DNA of 64,000 nt from Marinobacter similis (GTDB lineage: Bacteria > Pseudomonadota > Gammaproteobacteria > Pseudomonadales > Oleiphilaceae). The position numbers and the translations under genes are program-made. Below the pieces are notes generated by a model that was not told the DNA's origin, did no database searches, and saw only the letters and a list, made by a program, of their open reading frames with translations. This document shows positions 28,536 through 39,800 of the stretch, in pieces (positions within the stretch are counted from its first letter, which is position 1; each line of letters opens with the position of its first letter). Where the stretch lies: positions 806,001 through 870,000 of the forward strand of contig NZ_CP007151.1 of NCBI RefSeq assembly GCF_000830985.1, written 5' to 3'.

Positions 28536-30399
28536 GACCGCCCGCATACTGCCCGAGTCATTTTCGGAGCCTTCGCTCAGCGCCTATGAGGTTTGCGCCG
28601 GCCATGCCCAGCGCTTGGAACTGGTCGCTTCCGAGGCTGGGCTGTTCTGGCTGGAAGAGCCGGCTGGTCATCATGGCAGGCTGCTCATGTATTGCTCTGA
28701 AGCCGATGACTGTAGGCGCATTCTGGAAACAGGGGCGCTGGGCAGTCACCTCAATGGTTACGGCGGTGGTTCGCTGGCAGCATTGGATGATCGGGTGGTG
28801 GTTGTCAGCGACAAACAGAGACTGATTTCGGTTAATCCGGACGATGCAGTGGCCACGGTATTGGTGGATGAGCGTGAGTGTGAGTGGGGTGGGCTGGCGG
28901 CGGATCCTGCCCGAAACCGGGTGCTTGCAGTTCGAGAGGCTAGTGGCGCGCAACAACTGGTGGCGGTTGGTGACAATGGTGATTGGCAATGCCTGCATGA
29001 GGGTGAGGATTTTTACGGCGCCCCCGCGTTGTCGCCGGATGGCTGGCGTATCGCCTGGATCAGTTGGCAGTTACCCGACATGCCCTGGCATCAGAGCAAA
29101 CTTTGGATTGGGGAGCTTGATCGGGCGGGAAACGTGCGCAACCTGCGGTGCTGCGTTCCGCCCGCGGAAGGCTCCATCCAGCAGCCATTGTTTAGCGGAG
29201 ACGCCCTTTGGGTGCTGTCTGATCATGCCGGCTGGTGGCAGCCCTGGCAGGTTCAGGCCCGGGGGCATGATGTTATTTGGCACGAGCTTTCGGCGCCGGA
29301 ACTGGACCACGCCAATGCGCCCTGGCAACTCAGTGAACGTCATCACTGCGCTCTGGCGGGCGGTCACTGGGCACGGGTTCAGTACCGGGCGGGCACCGGC
29401 GAGCTGTGGCTGAGCACTCTGACGGGCGGTGAGATTCGGGTGGCCAGTGAATTCAGTGATTTTCGGTATCTTTGCGCGCGGCATGGCCGTTTGTGCTGTA
29501 TCGCTCGCTCGGCCAGCCGGCTGGATAGCATCATCGAAGTTGACCCCTACAGTTGCGAGACTCGAGTTTTAGCCGGCGGTGAGTCTCCTTTACCCGGACG
29601 GCAGGTTGCTGTTCCCGAAACGTTTATCATCCCCCCACAGGCCTCTGTGGAGTTTCCCGTGCAGGGCTTTGTGTACTCACCGGTCGGTCCGGCTTCTGAC
29701 GCGCCGCCTTTGATCCTGATGGCCCATGGCGGACCGACCTCCGCGGTATATCCGGTCTATAACGCCCAAATCCAGTACTGGTGCCAGCGGGGCTTCGCGG
29801 TAGCCGAGGTGAATTATCGCGGTAGCAGCGGCTTTGGACGAGAATTTCGGCAGGCTCTCGCCGGTCGCTGGGGCGATATTGACGTGCAGGACATGCGGCG
29901 TGCGGCCGCGTACCTGGTTGCCAAGGGCTATGCCGATGAGCGCCGACTTTATATTCAGGGCCGAAGTTCAGGTGGATACACCGCTCTTATGGCGTTAATG
30001 GACGACAACTGCTTTAAAGGAGGCGCCAGTCTATTCGGAGTGACTGATCCACAGCGCCTGAAGCAAATGACCCACCGTTTTGAGTCCGGGTATCTGGACT
30101 GGTTGTTAGGGCGTCCTGAGGAAAATCCCGAACGCTGGCATGCCCGCGCGCCTTTGTACCATGCAAGTAAGATCAAAGTACCGGTCATCTTTTTTCAGGG
30201 TGGTTTGGACCCGGTAGTAGTGCCAAGCCAGACCCGGGCGATGGTGGACTCCATGACCGCCTCGGGCAATCCTCCCGAGCTGCACTGGTTTGAGGACGAA
30301 GGTCATGGTTTTCGCCGGCGCCGTAATCAGGCCAGGATGCTGGAATGGCTGCACAGTTTTTACCGGCGCCCTAGCGGAAAGCCCAATGATTGGGCTTGA
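28501..30399 (+). CDS. pqqH: S9 (prolyl oligopeptidase family) peptidase, PqqH-like
   Basis: 632 residues. The N-terminal two-thirds is propeller-like with WD-type repeats; the C-terminal alpha/beta hydrolase has the nucleophile in [10 protein letters not shown] (about residues 487-496), the Asp in [10 protein letters not shown] and the His in EDEGHGF. ATG 28501 lies within the pqqE end; the frame is open further up, but that part is the shadow of pqqE. In P. aeruginosa the gene after pqqE (pqqH, PA1990) has the same family and position. No PqqF/G peptidase is seen in the window, so it may trim cross-linked PqqA; this is inference. Confidence 0.85.
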   Translation: MLRTPDCFFAAETARILPESFSEPSLSAYEVCAGHAQRLELVASEAGLFWLEEPAGHHGRLLMYCSEADDCRRILETGALGSHLNGYGGGSLAALDDRVVVVSDKQRLISVNPDDAVATVLVDERECEWGGLAADPARNRVLAVREASGAQQLVAVGDNGDWQCLHEGEDFYGAPALSPDGWRIAWISWQLPDMPWHQSKLWIGELDRAGNVRNLRCCVPPAEGSIQQPLFSGDALWVLSDHAGWWQPWQVQARGHDVIWHELSAPELDHANAPWQLSERHHCALAGGHWARVQYRAGTGELWLSTLTGGEIRVASEFSDFRYLCARHGRLCCIARSASRLDSIIEVDPYSCETRVLAGGESPLPGRQVAVPETFIIPPQASVEFPVQGFVYSPVGPASDAPPLILMAHGGPTSAVYPVYNAQIQYWCQRGFAVAEVNYRGSSGFGREFRQALAGRWGDIDVQDMRRAAAYLVAKGYADERRLYIQGRSSGGYTALMALMDDNCFKGGASLFGVTDPQRLKQMTHRFESGYLDWLLGRPEENPERWHARAPLYHASKIKVPVIFFQGGLDPVVVPSQTRAMVDSMTASGNPPELHWFEDEGHGFRRRRNQARMLEWLHSFYRRPSGKPNDWA

Positions 30400-30456
30400 A
30401 ACTTGAGTTAGACTGTCGGGTATTCCTATAACAACAACCGATAGAGCGTAGCCTGC

Positions 30457-31619
30457 ATGAGTCACGACATTTCGGCCTTACGAAAGTTTGTCTCACCTGA
30501 AATCGTTTTCGGTGCCGGGTCACGACGGTCAGTGGCTAACTTCGCGAGCAACTTCGGCGCCCGTCACGTTCTGCTGGTATCGGATCCAGGTGTAGCCGCG
30601 GCCGGCTGGGTCGGGGAAATTGTCACGTTGCTGACGGATGCGGGAATTCGATCAACTGTTTATACCGGCGTGTCACCAAACCCGAAAGTCGATGAAGTGA
30701 TGACGGGAGCCGAGCTCTACAAGTCCAGCCAGTGTGACGTCATCGTGGCGATCGGCGGCGGTAGTCCTATGGACTGCGCCAAGGGGATTGGCATTGTGGC
30801 GACTCACGGCCGCCATATCCTGGAGTTCGAGGGGGTGGACACCATCAGTAACCCACCGCCGCCTTTGATCCTCATTCCCACAACCGCCGGAACCTCTGCC
30901 GACGTCTCCCAATTTGCCATCATTTCTGACCCCAATCGCCGCTTCAAATTTTCCATAATCAGCAAAGCCGTGGTGCCGGACGTATCCCTGATCGATCCCG
31001 AAGTGACCGAGACCATGGATGCTTATCTGACCGCCTGCACCGGTGTTGATGCGCTGGTGCACGCGATCGAGGCATTTGTTTCCACCGGTAGCGGGCCATT
31101 GACTGACACGCACGCGCTGGAAGCAATCCGGCTGATCAACCGTAACCTTGAGCCCCTGGTGAGTAACACGGCCGATGCCTACCTGCGTGAGCAGATCATG
31201 TTGGCCTCGATGCAGGCCGGGTTGCATTCTCCAATGCCATCCTCGGTGCGGTGCACGCCATGTCGCACAGTTTGGGTGGTTATTTGGATTTGCCCCACGG
31301 CCTGTGCAATGCCCTGTTGCTGGAACATGTGGTGGCATATAACTATCGCTCGGCCGAGGACCGTTTCCGGCTAGTGGCGGAGGCGATGAATATCGATACC
31401 CGAGGCATGAGTCATCGAGACATCAAGAAACGTCTTATGGCGCGGATCATTGAGCTGAAAAAACAGGTTGGGCTGGAAGCCCGGCTGGCCCAACTGGGTG
31501 TTAGCACTTCTGATATTCCCTATCTGTCGGGATATGCTCTGCAAGACCCCTGCATTCTCACTAATCCGCGAAAATCCTCGTTGCGGGATGTTCAGGTCGT
31601 CTATGAAGAAGCCCTCTGA
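30457..31619 (+). CDS. ercA: iron-containing alcohol dehydrogenase ErcA, frame broken once
   Basis: 387 residues after correction. Rossmann-like N-terminus with NAD site GGGSPMDCAKGIG, then PTTAGTSADVSQFAII; iron ligands lie in DALVHAIEAF, HAMSHSLGGYLDLPHG and the following helix. One G is missing at about 31224; restoring GTTGGCATTC gives AGLAFSNAILGAVHAMSHSLG. In Pseudomonas ErcA is needed for full ethanol oxidation and is thought to have a regulatory or signalling part more than a catalytic one. It is followed by the ercS kinase gene, whose ATG lies inside the ercA end, so the two are coupled. Confidence 0.9.
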
Positions 31620-33349
31620 TCAACCGGACAGCGGCTATGGAATTGGCGATCTACTGGGGCTGGGCAGTCAGTCTGTACGCAAGAACTATTATCCCGCGCT
31701 GCAGGATCGCATCTACGAACTCGAGCAAGAGCGAAACCGGTATAAATGGCTGTTCGAGAATGCCTTCATGGCATCTTTCAGGCCAATCTCCGGGGTGGCT
31801 TTCTCGCTTGTAATCCCGCCATGGCCCGCATCTGTGGGTACGACAGTCCCGAGCATCTGAGTCAGAAAGTCATCCGGTTGCGGGAACAGTTGTTCTGCAA
31901 GGCGGCCGAATTCGATCAAATTCGACAAGAATTGCTGGACCAGGGCAGCCTGAGTGCCCGTGAAACCACGCTGCAGCGAGCTGATTTTACGCCGGTTCCT
32001 GTGGCTATAACCTTGCTGCGTCGCCCGGATCTGGGCCCGGAAGTGGTGGAGCCTTTGTGGCAGATATCACTGAAAGGGTCCAGGCCCGGCAGAAACTGGA
32101 ACAGTTGAATCAGGATCTGGAGCGCAGGGTTGAGGAGCGTACCCAGGCATTGCAGAACGCCAACGACGGCCTCCACCATCAGATAGAAGAGCGGGAGCGG
32201 GTGGAGCAGGAGCTAGTGTTGGCTGTTGATGCGGCGAAAGAGGCGAACCGAAGCAAGGACAAATATCTGGCCGCTGCCAGCCATGATTTGATGCAGCCCC
32301 TGAATGCCGCTCGCCTGATGATTTCTGCTCTGCAGGACGCACCGTTGCCGACTGCCCAAAGCCGCACTGTGCATCAGATTCATCGAGCCTTGGAAGGCGC
32401 CGAAGAGCTCCTTTCAGACTTGCTGGATATCTCCAAGCTGGATCAGCAGGCAATGCGGCCGGACTTGGTGCCGACTGATTTGCAGGCCTTGTTGGAGGGC
32501 TTGGGGGAGGAATTTGAGGCTGTAGCTGCTAATGCCAGCCTGGAATTTCGTTCCCGTCTGATTCCGCTGACGGTAAGCACCGACCCGAGAATGTTGACGC
32601 GGATCGTCCGCAACTTATTGAGCAATGCCTTTCGGTACACCCGGACCGGCGGTGTGGTCCTCTCAGTACGTCGTTATCAGGGCAGTTTGCAGATTCAGAT
32701 CTGCGATACCGGTGTGGGCATCGAGGAAAGTAAACTCCAGGAAATTTTCACGGAATTTCATCAGCTATTGCCCAAAGGCTCAGGGGGACGCCAGGGCGTT
32801 GGTCTCGGGTTGGCGATCGTCGATCGAATGGTTCGGATTCTCGGCTATCAGATTAGCGTGTCATCTCGCCCGGGAAGAGGGTCGCGCTTTGTGGTGACCT
32901 TGCCCGCGGAGTCCGAGACTCAAAGCGTCCAGGACTCGCCGCGGAGTAATCATGTGTTTGCTTTTGACAGTCTCGCAGATGCATGTGTCCTGGTCATCGA
33001 TAACGATTCAGCGGTTCTTGAGAGTATGGCCTTGCTATTGAGTGGTTGGGGCTGCCGTGTGGTCGCTGCTACCAGCGCGGAGGATGCGATTGAGTTAATA
33101 GCGGGGGGGACTGTGCCACAGGTTGTTTTGGCAGACTTCCACCTCGACGAGAATCGTACCGGCTGCGAGGCTGTCGCCTTACTGCGCAAAGCTCTTGGGT
33201 ACGCGGTGCCTGCTGCGGTGATTACCGCTGACCAGAGTGATGAAACCCGGCGTTTGATGCGCGAACAGAAGCTCCCTATGCTCAATAAGCCGGTTAAACC
33301 GAATCGCCTTAGAGCGCTGCTTACCAGTCTGCTATTCCCGCCGGTCTGA
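31603..33349 (+). CDS. ercS: hybrid histidine kinase ErcS, frame broken twice
   Basis: About 582 residues after correction. Order: N-terminal linker (QDRIYELEQERNRYKWLFEN), one PAS domain (about 40-165), coiled coil (RQKLEQLNQDLERRVEERTQ), HisKA with YLAAASHDLMQPLNAARL (phospho-His near 230), ATPase with GLGLAIVDRMVRILG, and a receiver with VVLADFHLDE (phospho-Asp near 510). There is no membrane segment. A C is missing at about 31763 and a G at 32051; restored sequence reads FENALHGIFQANLRGG and VEAFVADITERVQ. It corresponds to P. aeruginosa PA1992 (ErcS). Its start overlaps ercA. It is a probable input to the AgmR-type regulator, alongside NahK, to which it is similar across the HisKA and receiver. 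Confidence 0.88.
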
Positions 33350-33415
33350 CCCCTCAGGCTTTGCAGCAGGGTCTACACTTACCTCATCAGTGCTGAGGAA
33401 TGGAGGATCCGCCTA

Positions 33416-33697
33416 ATGAGCAACGCTGAATCCGGACTGAACAACCACGAAGTCACCATCTGCCTGGCGGGTGGCGCCGTACTGGGGCCGTTTAACGCAA
33501 CCTGGAGCAAGAACGAAGGCGGCGATGTGCGGGAGCTGGTACGCGAGTACGATGCCTACCTGCAGGGAGACAAGCAGCACCGGTTCAAGTTCCATCTGCA
33601 CGACACCTACACCAATACCGTACACACCCTGATCTTGAATTTTGAACAGGTTACTGGCATCTGTGACCACGTGCGGCTGCGATCGAATGCCCACTGA
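33416..33697 (+). CDS. small conserved-looking protein of unknown function
   Basis: 93 residues with a clear start (ATG 33416 after GGAGGA). It has no membrane helix or signal peptide and no motif I recognise. The charged stretch KQHRFKFHLHDTYTNTVHTL looks like beta strands. It stands alone between ercS and fumC, so co-function with either is unproven. Confidence 0.55.
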   Translation: MSNAESGLNNHEVTICLAGGAVLGPFNATWSKNEGGDVRELVREYDAYLQGDKQHRFKFHLHDTYTNTVHTLILNFEQVTGICDHVRLRSNAH

Positions 33698-33763
33698 TAC
33701 GGAGTAGGCCGGCGGCCGTAAACGCTTGTGATTGCACGAGGAAATGGACGAACGGGAGGCAAA

Positions 33764-35139
<1,376 letters not shown>

Positions 35140-35197
35140 GGGAGATGTGCTCCACGGCCTGGCCCGTGGAGCCTGACACAAAAGGGAGTAGAAGTAC

Positions 35198-35679
35198 TTG
35201 CTGCTATCACTGGTGCTGTTCGTGATGCTGGTGCTGGCCAACGGCATGCCGGTGGTGGTTGCGCGCATTCTGAAGCGGCGGTGGGCCACGCCGGTGGATG
35301 GCGGGCGGCTGTGGTCGGACGGTCGCCCGATCCTGGGTCCGAGCAAAACCTGGCGGGGATTGATCTCCGGGGTGGCGTGCTGCGCCCTGTTTTCGTCAGT
35401 GATCGGACTTGGCCTGATGTTCGGGCTGTTGTTCGGGACACTGGCGTTGTGGGGCGATTTGCTCAGCAGTTTTTACAAGCGCCGCATGGGCATGGCATCA
35501 AGCGCCCGGGCCTTGGCCTGGACCAGGTACCGGAGTCGGCGTTGCCGATGGTGCTGGCGGTGTTCTGGCTGCCGATCGGCTGGTGGAATGCGGCTTTAAT
35601 CGTCGTGCTGTTCACTCTGTCCAACATCCTGTTGTCGCCGCTGTTGTACCGCCTGGGAATCCGGCGCCATCCCCACTGA
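35198..35679 (+). CDS. CDP-archaeol synthase-like (CarS/DUF46) membrane protein, frame broken once
   Basis: About 160 residues after correction. It is a hydrophobic protein with about four or five helices. It carries ANGMPVVVARILKRRWATPVD, then GPSKTWRGLISG and GDLLSSFYKRRMG, then SARALGLDQVPESALP, the motifs of the CarS group within the CDP-alcohol/CTP transferases. One G is missing at about 35515 (TTGGGCCTGGAC expected). The start TTG is preceded by AAGGGAGT at moderate spacing. Bacterial members are common in gammaproteobacteria, and their substrate is not archaeol; probably another polyprenyl or diacyl phosphate is activated with CTP (inference). Confidence 0.75.
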
Positions 35680-35697
35680 TTGATGCCCGTTCTTAGC

Positions 35698-36669
35698 CTA
35701 CTGAGGCCCACGAGTGAGGGTGTGGATAGTCACCTCCGGCGGGCAGTTCAGTCTGACATTGACCACCGAGGTGCCCGAACCCGGTGAGGTATAGCCCTGC
35801 ATGCCGTTGGCCTGCCAATAGCCCCGGCCGAGGTGGCGGGGGCAGTCTGAATCCAGGGTGACTGGGATACCGCCGGGCAGGCAGATCTGTCCACCGTGGG
35901 TATGGCCGCACAAAAACACGTCGTAGCCGGCGTGCGCGGCCTCGTGCCAGATTTCCGGGGTATGGCTGAGCAGCACGCTGACGCCGTCAATGGGAATGTC
36001 GTCGCCGGCGCGGTGCAGGTTATGCACCTTGTAATAGTGCGCGTCATCAACACCGGCCAGATAGATTTTCTCGCCCTGGTGCTCCACCGGTAGCATCTCG
36101 TTCATCAGTAGCACGTAGCCCATGTCTTCGAGGCCCGGCACCATGCGGATGCTGTCGTGATTGCCCAGCACCGCGTAGGCTTCGCCGCGAATGGCGTCCC
36201 TTAACCGGGACATGCCGTCGAGGGCTCCGTCCACCGGGCCCCAGGTAAGCTTGCGATAATCACCGGTTAGCACGCATAGATCGTATTCCAGGGGCTCAAT
36301 CTTCTTGAGCACTGCCTGCAGGTTGGCTTCGTCCATATCGACGTGCAGATCGGTCAGGTGCAGGATGCGAAAGCCTTCGAAGGCGGCTGGCAAGGTTGGC
36401 AGGATGAAACGATTGTGCGCGGTGTCCAGTCGGCGGCTGTTGGCTTGTCCGCGCCGGAACAGGCCAGCCAGTTTCAGGCAGAAACTGATCAGGCCGGGCG
36501 CCGCGGTCACATTTTCCAGATGAAAGCTGGAGCCCTGGCCGAACACCTGGGCCTCGTATTCCCGCTCGATCCCCAACCGCTGGCGGGCATGCACAGGCCC
36601 GAGCCGGAGACTCAGGCGGTACTCCAGAAGTTCGTCCTGGTTTTTCGGTGTCCGAGCCCTTGCCGTCAT
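35698..36669 (-). CDS. calcineurin-like metallophosphoesterase
   Basis: 323 residues. The metal motifs are in order: HLTDLHVD, LTGDYRKL, GNHDSIRM, VLLSHTPEIW and GHTHGGQICLPGG. The N-terminal 110 residues lack clear helices for membrane spans and may form a small extra domain. The family includes YkuE/YaeI-type enzymes that cut UDP-glucose lipids or phosphodiesters; the substrate is unknown. It is convergent with the CarS-like gene. Confidence 0.86.
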   Translation of the reverse strand: MTARARTPKNQDELLEYRLSLRLGPVHARQRLGIEREYEAQVFGQGSSFHLENVTAAPGLISFCLKLAGLFRRGQANSRRLDTAHNRFILPTLPAAFEGFRILHLTDLHVDMDEANLQAVLKKIEPLEYDLCVLTGDYRKLTWGPVDGALDGMSRLRDAIRGEAYAVLGNHDSIRMVPGLEDMGYVLLMNEMLPVEHQGEKIYLAGVDDAHYYKVHNLHRAGDDIPIDGVSVLLSHTPEIWHEAAHAGYDVFLCGHTHGGQICLPGGIPVTLDSDCPRHLGRGYWQANGMQGYTSPGSGTSVVNVRLNCPPEVTIHTLTRGPQ

Positions 36670-36888
36670 GTCTCTGTCCTTGATATGCCGAACGGGCGAT
36701 TGTCAGATCGCGATGTGGCAAACCCTGTTTGTCAGTATGGTTGCCTGCGGCACGGATGCAACCAAAACCCGGCAATGTTCATGTTCGTAAAAAACCACTG
36801 GGCCGTTGGCAAATCGCCAGCGTAACAGCCACAATTCAGGGCATTACACGTGCCTTACCCACACCCAAATTCGAGAGTTGAGGACACC

Positions 36889-37554
36889 ATGGTCAATTCC
36901 TGTGATATCCCCGGGCTGAATGTGCCCCGAAGCCGTTTTCCTGATCCGGAGCAGGATCTCCCCCAAACCGCCGACGAAGCGCGGCTGGTGCTGGCCGGAG
37001 GTTGCTTCTGGTGCGTGGAGGCGGTGTTTAAGGCCATGGACGGTGTCACCAAAGTGGAGTCCGGGTATTCCGGCGGCAGCGCCGAAACTGCCACTTATGA
37101 GGCTACTTGCAGTGGTACCACTGGTCACGCCGAGGTTGTGGATATCCACTACACGCCGTCAAAAGTCAGTTTTGGCGAGCTGCTTAAGGTATTCTTTTCG
37201 GTCGCACACGATCCGACCCAGCTTAACCGCCAGGGCAACGATCGGGGGACCCAGTACCGTTCCGCCATCTTTTACGAGACGCCGGAGCAGCGGCAGGTAG
37301 CCGAGGCTTACATTCGTCAGCTCGGCGCCGCTGGCGTGTACCCCGATCCGATCGTAACGACACTGGAGCCGCTCGAGGCGTTTTACCCAGCCGAGGCCTA
37401 CCATCAGAACTTTGCGGCCCGGAACCCCTACCAGCCATACATCATGGCGGTAGCCGCACCGAAGATGGAAAAGCTGGTGAACAACTACGGCGATCGCCTG
37501 AAACCGGAATATTCCGACGACGGCTCCGGCTCTTCTGACGACAACACGGCCTGA
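36889..37554 (+). CDS. msrA: peptide-methionine (S)-S-oxide reductase MsrA
   Basis: 221 residues. The catalytic Cys is in [18 protein letters not shown], then VESGYSGGS, and the late [10 protein letters not shown]. It reduces S-methionine sulfoxide in proteins. I chose ATG 36889 (GAGTTGAGGA upstream) instead of the upstream GTG 36850. It is followed, ten bases after the stop, by msrB; the two make a repair pair for both sulfoxide forms. Confidence 0.95.
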   Translation: MVNSCDIPGLNVPRSRFPDPEQDLPQTADEARLVLAGGCFWCVEAVFKAMDGVTKVESGYSGGSAETATYEATCSGTTGHAEVVDIHYTPSKVSFGELLKVFFSVAHDPTQLNRQGNDRGTQYRSAIFYETPEQRQVAEAYIRQLGAAGVYPDPIVTTLEPLEAFYPAEAYHQNFAARNPYQPYIMAVAAPKMEKLVNNYGDRLKPEYSDDGSGSSDDNTA

Positions 37555-37564
37555 GGAGGCATAC

Positions 37565-37990
37565 ATGGGCGTTTCTGCTGCAGGATATGACCTGACACCG
37601 CTGACACCAGAGCAAATTGAAGAAAAAGCCGCCGATCTGACACCTGAAGAGCGCAAGGTGCTGCTCGACCACGGCACTGAGCATCCGTTCTGCGGAACTC
37701 TGCTGGACAACAAAAAAGCAGGCGCTTATTACTGCCGCCTGTGTGACCTGCCTCTGTTCAGCTCGGACTCGAAATTCGATTCCGGTACCGGTTGGCCGAG
37801 CTTCTTCCAGCCGTTCGATCCCGAGCATATCCGCTACCTGGAAGACACCAGCATGGGCATGGCCCGTACTGAAATCCGCTGCCCGCGTTGCGACAGCCAC
37901 CTGGGGCACGTATTCCCGGATGGCCCGCCACCGACCGGCAAGCGCTACTGCCTGAACTCCGTTGCCATGGTATTCCAGGAAAACCAGTAA
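37565..37990 (+). CDS. msrB: peptide-methionine (R)-S-oxide reductase MsrB
   Basis: 141 residues. The MsrB domain has zinc-binding Cys pairs ([21 protein letters not shown]), [13 protein letters not shown] and the catalytic Cys in RYCLNSVAM. It reduces R-methionine sulfoxide. It is in an operon with msrA, and the acyltransferase gene begins 13 bases after its stop. Confidence 0.96.
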   Translation: MGVSAAGYDLTPLTPEQIEEKAADLTPEERKVLLDHGTEHPFCGTLLDNKKAGAYYCRLCDLPLFSSDSKFDSGTGWPSFFQPFDPEHIRYLEDTSMGMARTEIRCPRCDSHLGHVFPDGPPPTGKRYCLNSVAMVFQENQ

Positions 37991-38003
37991 CGGCGCAGCA
38001 TCG

Positions 38004-38768
38004 ATGATTCGATTGAAACTGAACCCACTGACCGAGTCGGCAACCCTGCTGCGACGGGTTGGTGTGGTTCTCGGTAGTGTCGGGCTGACTGCACTTTACT
38101 CCCTGCTAATTCTGCTGCGCGCCCTGTTCGGGCGCCTGCACCGACAGATTGTCGATCAGTACTGCCGGGAGTGGTCAGCAGCCCTGCTCAGGTTGGTTCG
38201 TGCCAGCCTGACCGTGCGCGGTCATGTGCCGGATTTCGGTGATGGCCGGCGCTACATCATCATGTGTACCCACGCCAGCCACTACGACATTCCTGCCAGC
38301 TTCGTCTCGCTGCCGGGCTCCATCCGAATGCTCGCCAAAAAAGAACTGTTCAAGATCCCGTTGTTGGGCCAGGCCATGAGGGCGGCAGAATTTCCATCGG
38401 TGGACCGGTCCAATCGCGAGAGGGCGGTGAAGGATCTGGAGCGGGCCCGCGCGATGATGGAGAGCGGGATTGTGTTGTGGGCCGCACCCGAGGGCACGCG
38501 CTCGCCGGATGGAAAGCTGCTGCCGTTCAAGAAGGGCTGTTTCCACTTGGCGTTGGATACCGAAGCGGTGATCGTGCCGGTGGCCATTCGCGGCATCCAT
38601 CAGGTGCTGCCGGCCCGGAGTTGGCAGATCAATCTGGGGCAACCGGTGGACGTGCGTGTAGGCCAGCCGCTGGAAACTGCGGGCAAGACCAAGGCGGAAC
38701 TGGACGAGGTAATGGCCGAGGTTCGGCTCAGGCTGGAAGAGTTGCTAGGGGACGGCGAAGCCGAATAA
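38004..38768 (+). CDS. 1-acyl-sn-glycerol-3-phosphate acyltransferase (PlsC family)
   Basis: 254 residues. One or two N-terminal membrane helices (GVVLGSVGLTALYSLLILL), then the PlsC motifs: THASHYDIP (HX4D-type, with a spacing of four), FPSVDRSNRERAV, APEGTRSPDG and VPVAIRG. It transfers an acyl group to lysophosphatidic acid, or to a related lysolipid, at the inner membrane. The start ATG lies 13 bases after msrB; there is no sign of terminator between them. Confidence 0.88.
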   Translation: MIRLKLNPLTESATLLRRVGVVLGSVGLTALYSLLILLRALFGRLHRQIVDQYCREWSAALLRLVRASLTVRGHVPDFGDGRRYIIMCTHASHYDIPASFVSLPGSIRMLAKKELFKIPLLGQAMRAAEFPSVDRSNRERAVKDLERARAMMESGIVLWAAPEGTRSPDGKLLPFKKGCFHLALDTEAVIVPVAIRGIHQVLPARSWQINLGQPVDVRVGQPLETAGKTKAELDEVMAEVRLRLEELLGDGEAE

Positions 38769-38806
38769 TGCGGCCTCGCCGAGGTTCTCGGGTTAGAGAT
38801 GACCGG

Positions 38807-39791
38807 TCAGGCGCCGGAGGCGGTGACGACGGTTGAAAGCAGATAGCCGGTGTAGGCGACGTAGACCAGCATGAGCACGGAACCCTCGCCCCGGGTAATG
38901 AGCTTGCGCTTGCCCGTGATGCCGTAATAGCCCATCAGCAGAAGCCCCAGTGTCAGCGCCAGCATCAGGTCCAGTCCCGGTAAAGGACTTCTGGATCGAC
39001 TTGCAGGGGCTCGATGACGGCGGCCAAGCCAACCACGGCCAGGGTGTTAAATATTCCAGAACCAGGATGTTGCCCAGAATGAGGTCGTGCTCGTTCTTTT
39101 TGATGGCAGCCAGGGCAGATGCCAGTTCCGGCAGTGAAGTGCCAATCGCCACGATGGTCAGACCAATCACCAGGTCACTAACGCCAAGGGTTTGGGCAAT
39201 GGTGACTGCGCCCCAAACCAACAGGCGTGAACTCACCACCAGCAGAATCAGGCCCACTACCACCCAGATAACGGCGGTTTTCAGGGGCATTGGGTGAGCG
39301 ATCATCTCGGCGTCGGCGTCGCCTCCCAAAGGATCTTCCTTGCCCTGAAAGCCCTGGTAAATGGACCAGCCCATCACACCGGCAAACACCGCCAGCAGAA
39401 CCCAGCCGTCCAGCCGTGTCAGTTGGCCGTCGATCAATTGCGCGCCGGCAATCAGGGTCAGAACCAGCAGCAGTGGCAGTTCCTTGCGGATGACCTGGGA
39501 ATGCACGGCAATGGGCGCGATGACGGCGGTCAGGCCGACGATCAGGGCAATGTTGGTGATGTTGGAGCCGTAACCGTTACCCAGGGCCAGCCCCGGGTTG
39601 CCGTCTGCCGCCGCCATGGCGGATACCGCCAGTTCCGGGGCGGAGGTGCCAAAGCCGATGATTACCATCCCGATCAGCAGCGTGGGCATGCCCAGATGTT
39701 TGGCGGTCGCCGCGGCGCCTTCGACAAACTTGTCAGCGCTCCAGACCAGCAGGATCAAACCGGCGACGATTGCGCCCATTGCCATTAGCAT
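38807..39791 (-). CDS. calcium/sodium:proton exchanger, CaCA family, frame broken twice
   Basis: About 328 residues after correction, with two repeated halves of about five helices. The alpha repeats are in GFGTSAPELAVSAMAA and IAIGTSLPELASALAAI; each has the conserved GTSxPE ion-coordinating motif, followed by GNGYGSNITNIALI and GNILGSGIFNTLAV. It is the YrbG-like group that exchanges Ca2+ for Na+ or H+. Bases are missing at about 39062 (G on the minus strand) and 38968 (C on the minus strand). Restored, the C-terminus reads WTLMLALTLGLLLMGYYG and ends at TGA 38807-38809. It lies nine bases after the nhaD-like gene, on the same strand. Confidence 0.85.
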
Positions 39792-39800
39792 AGAAAAACC

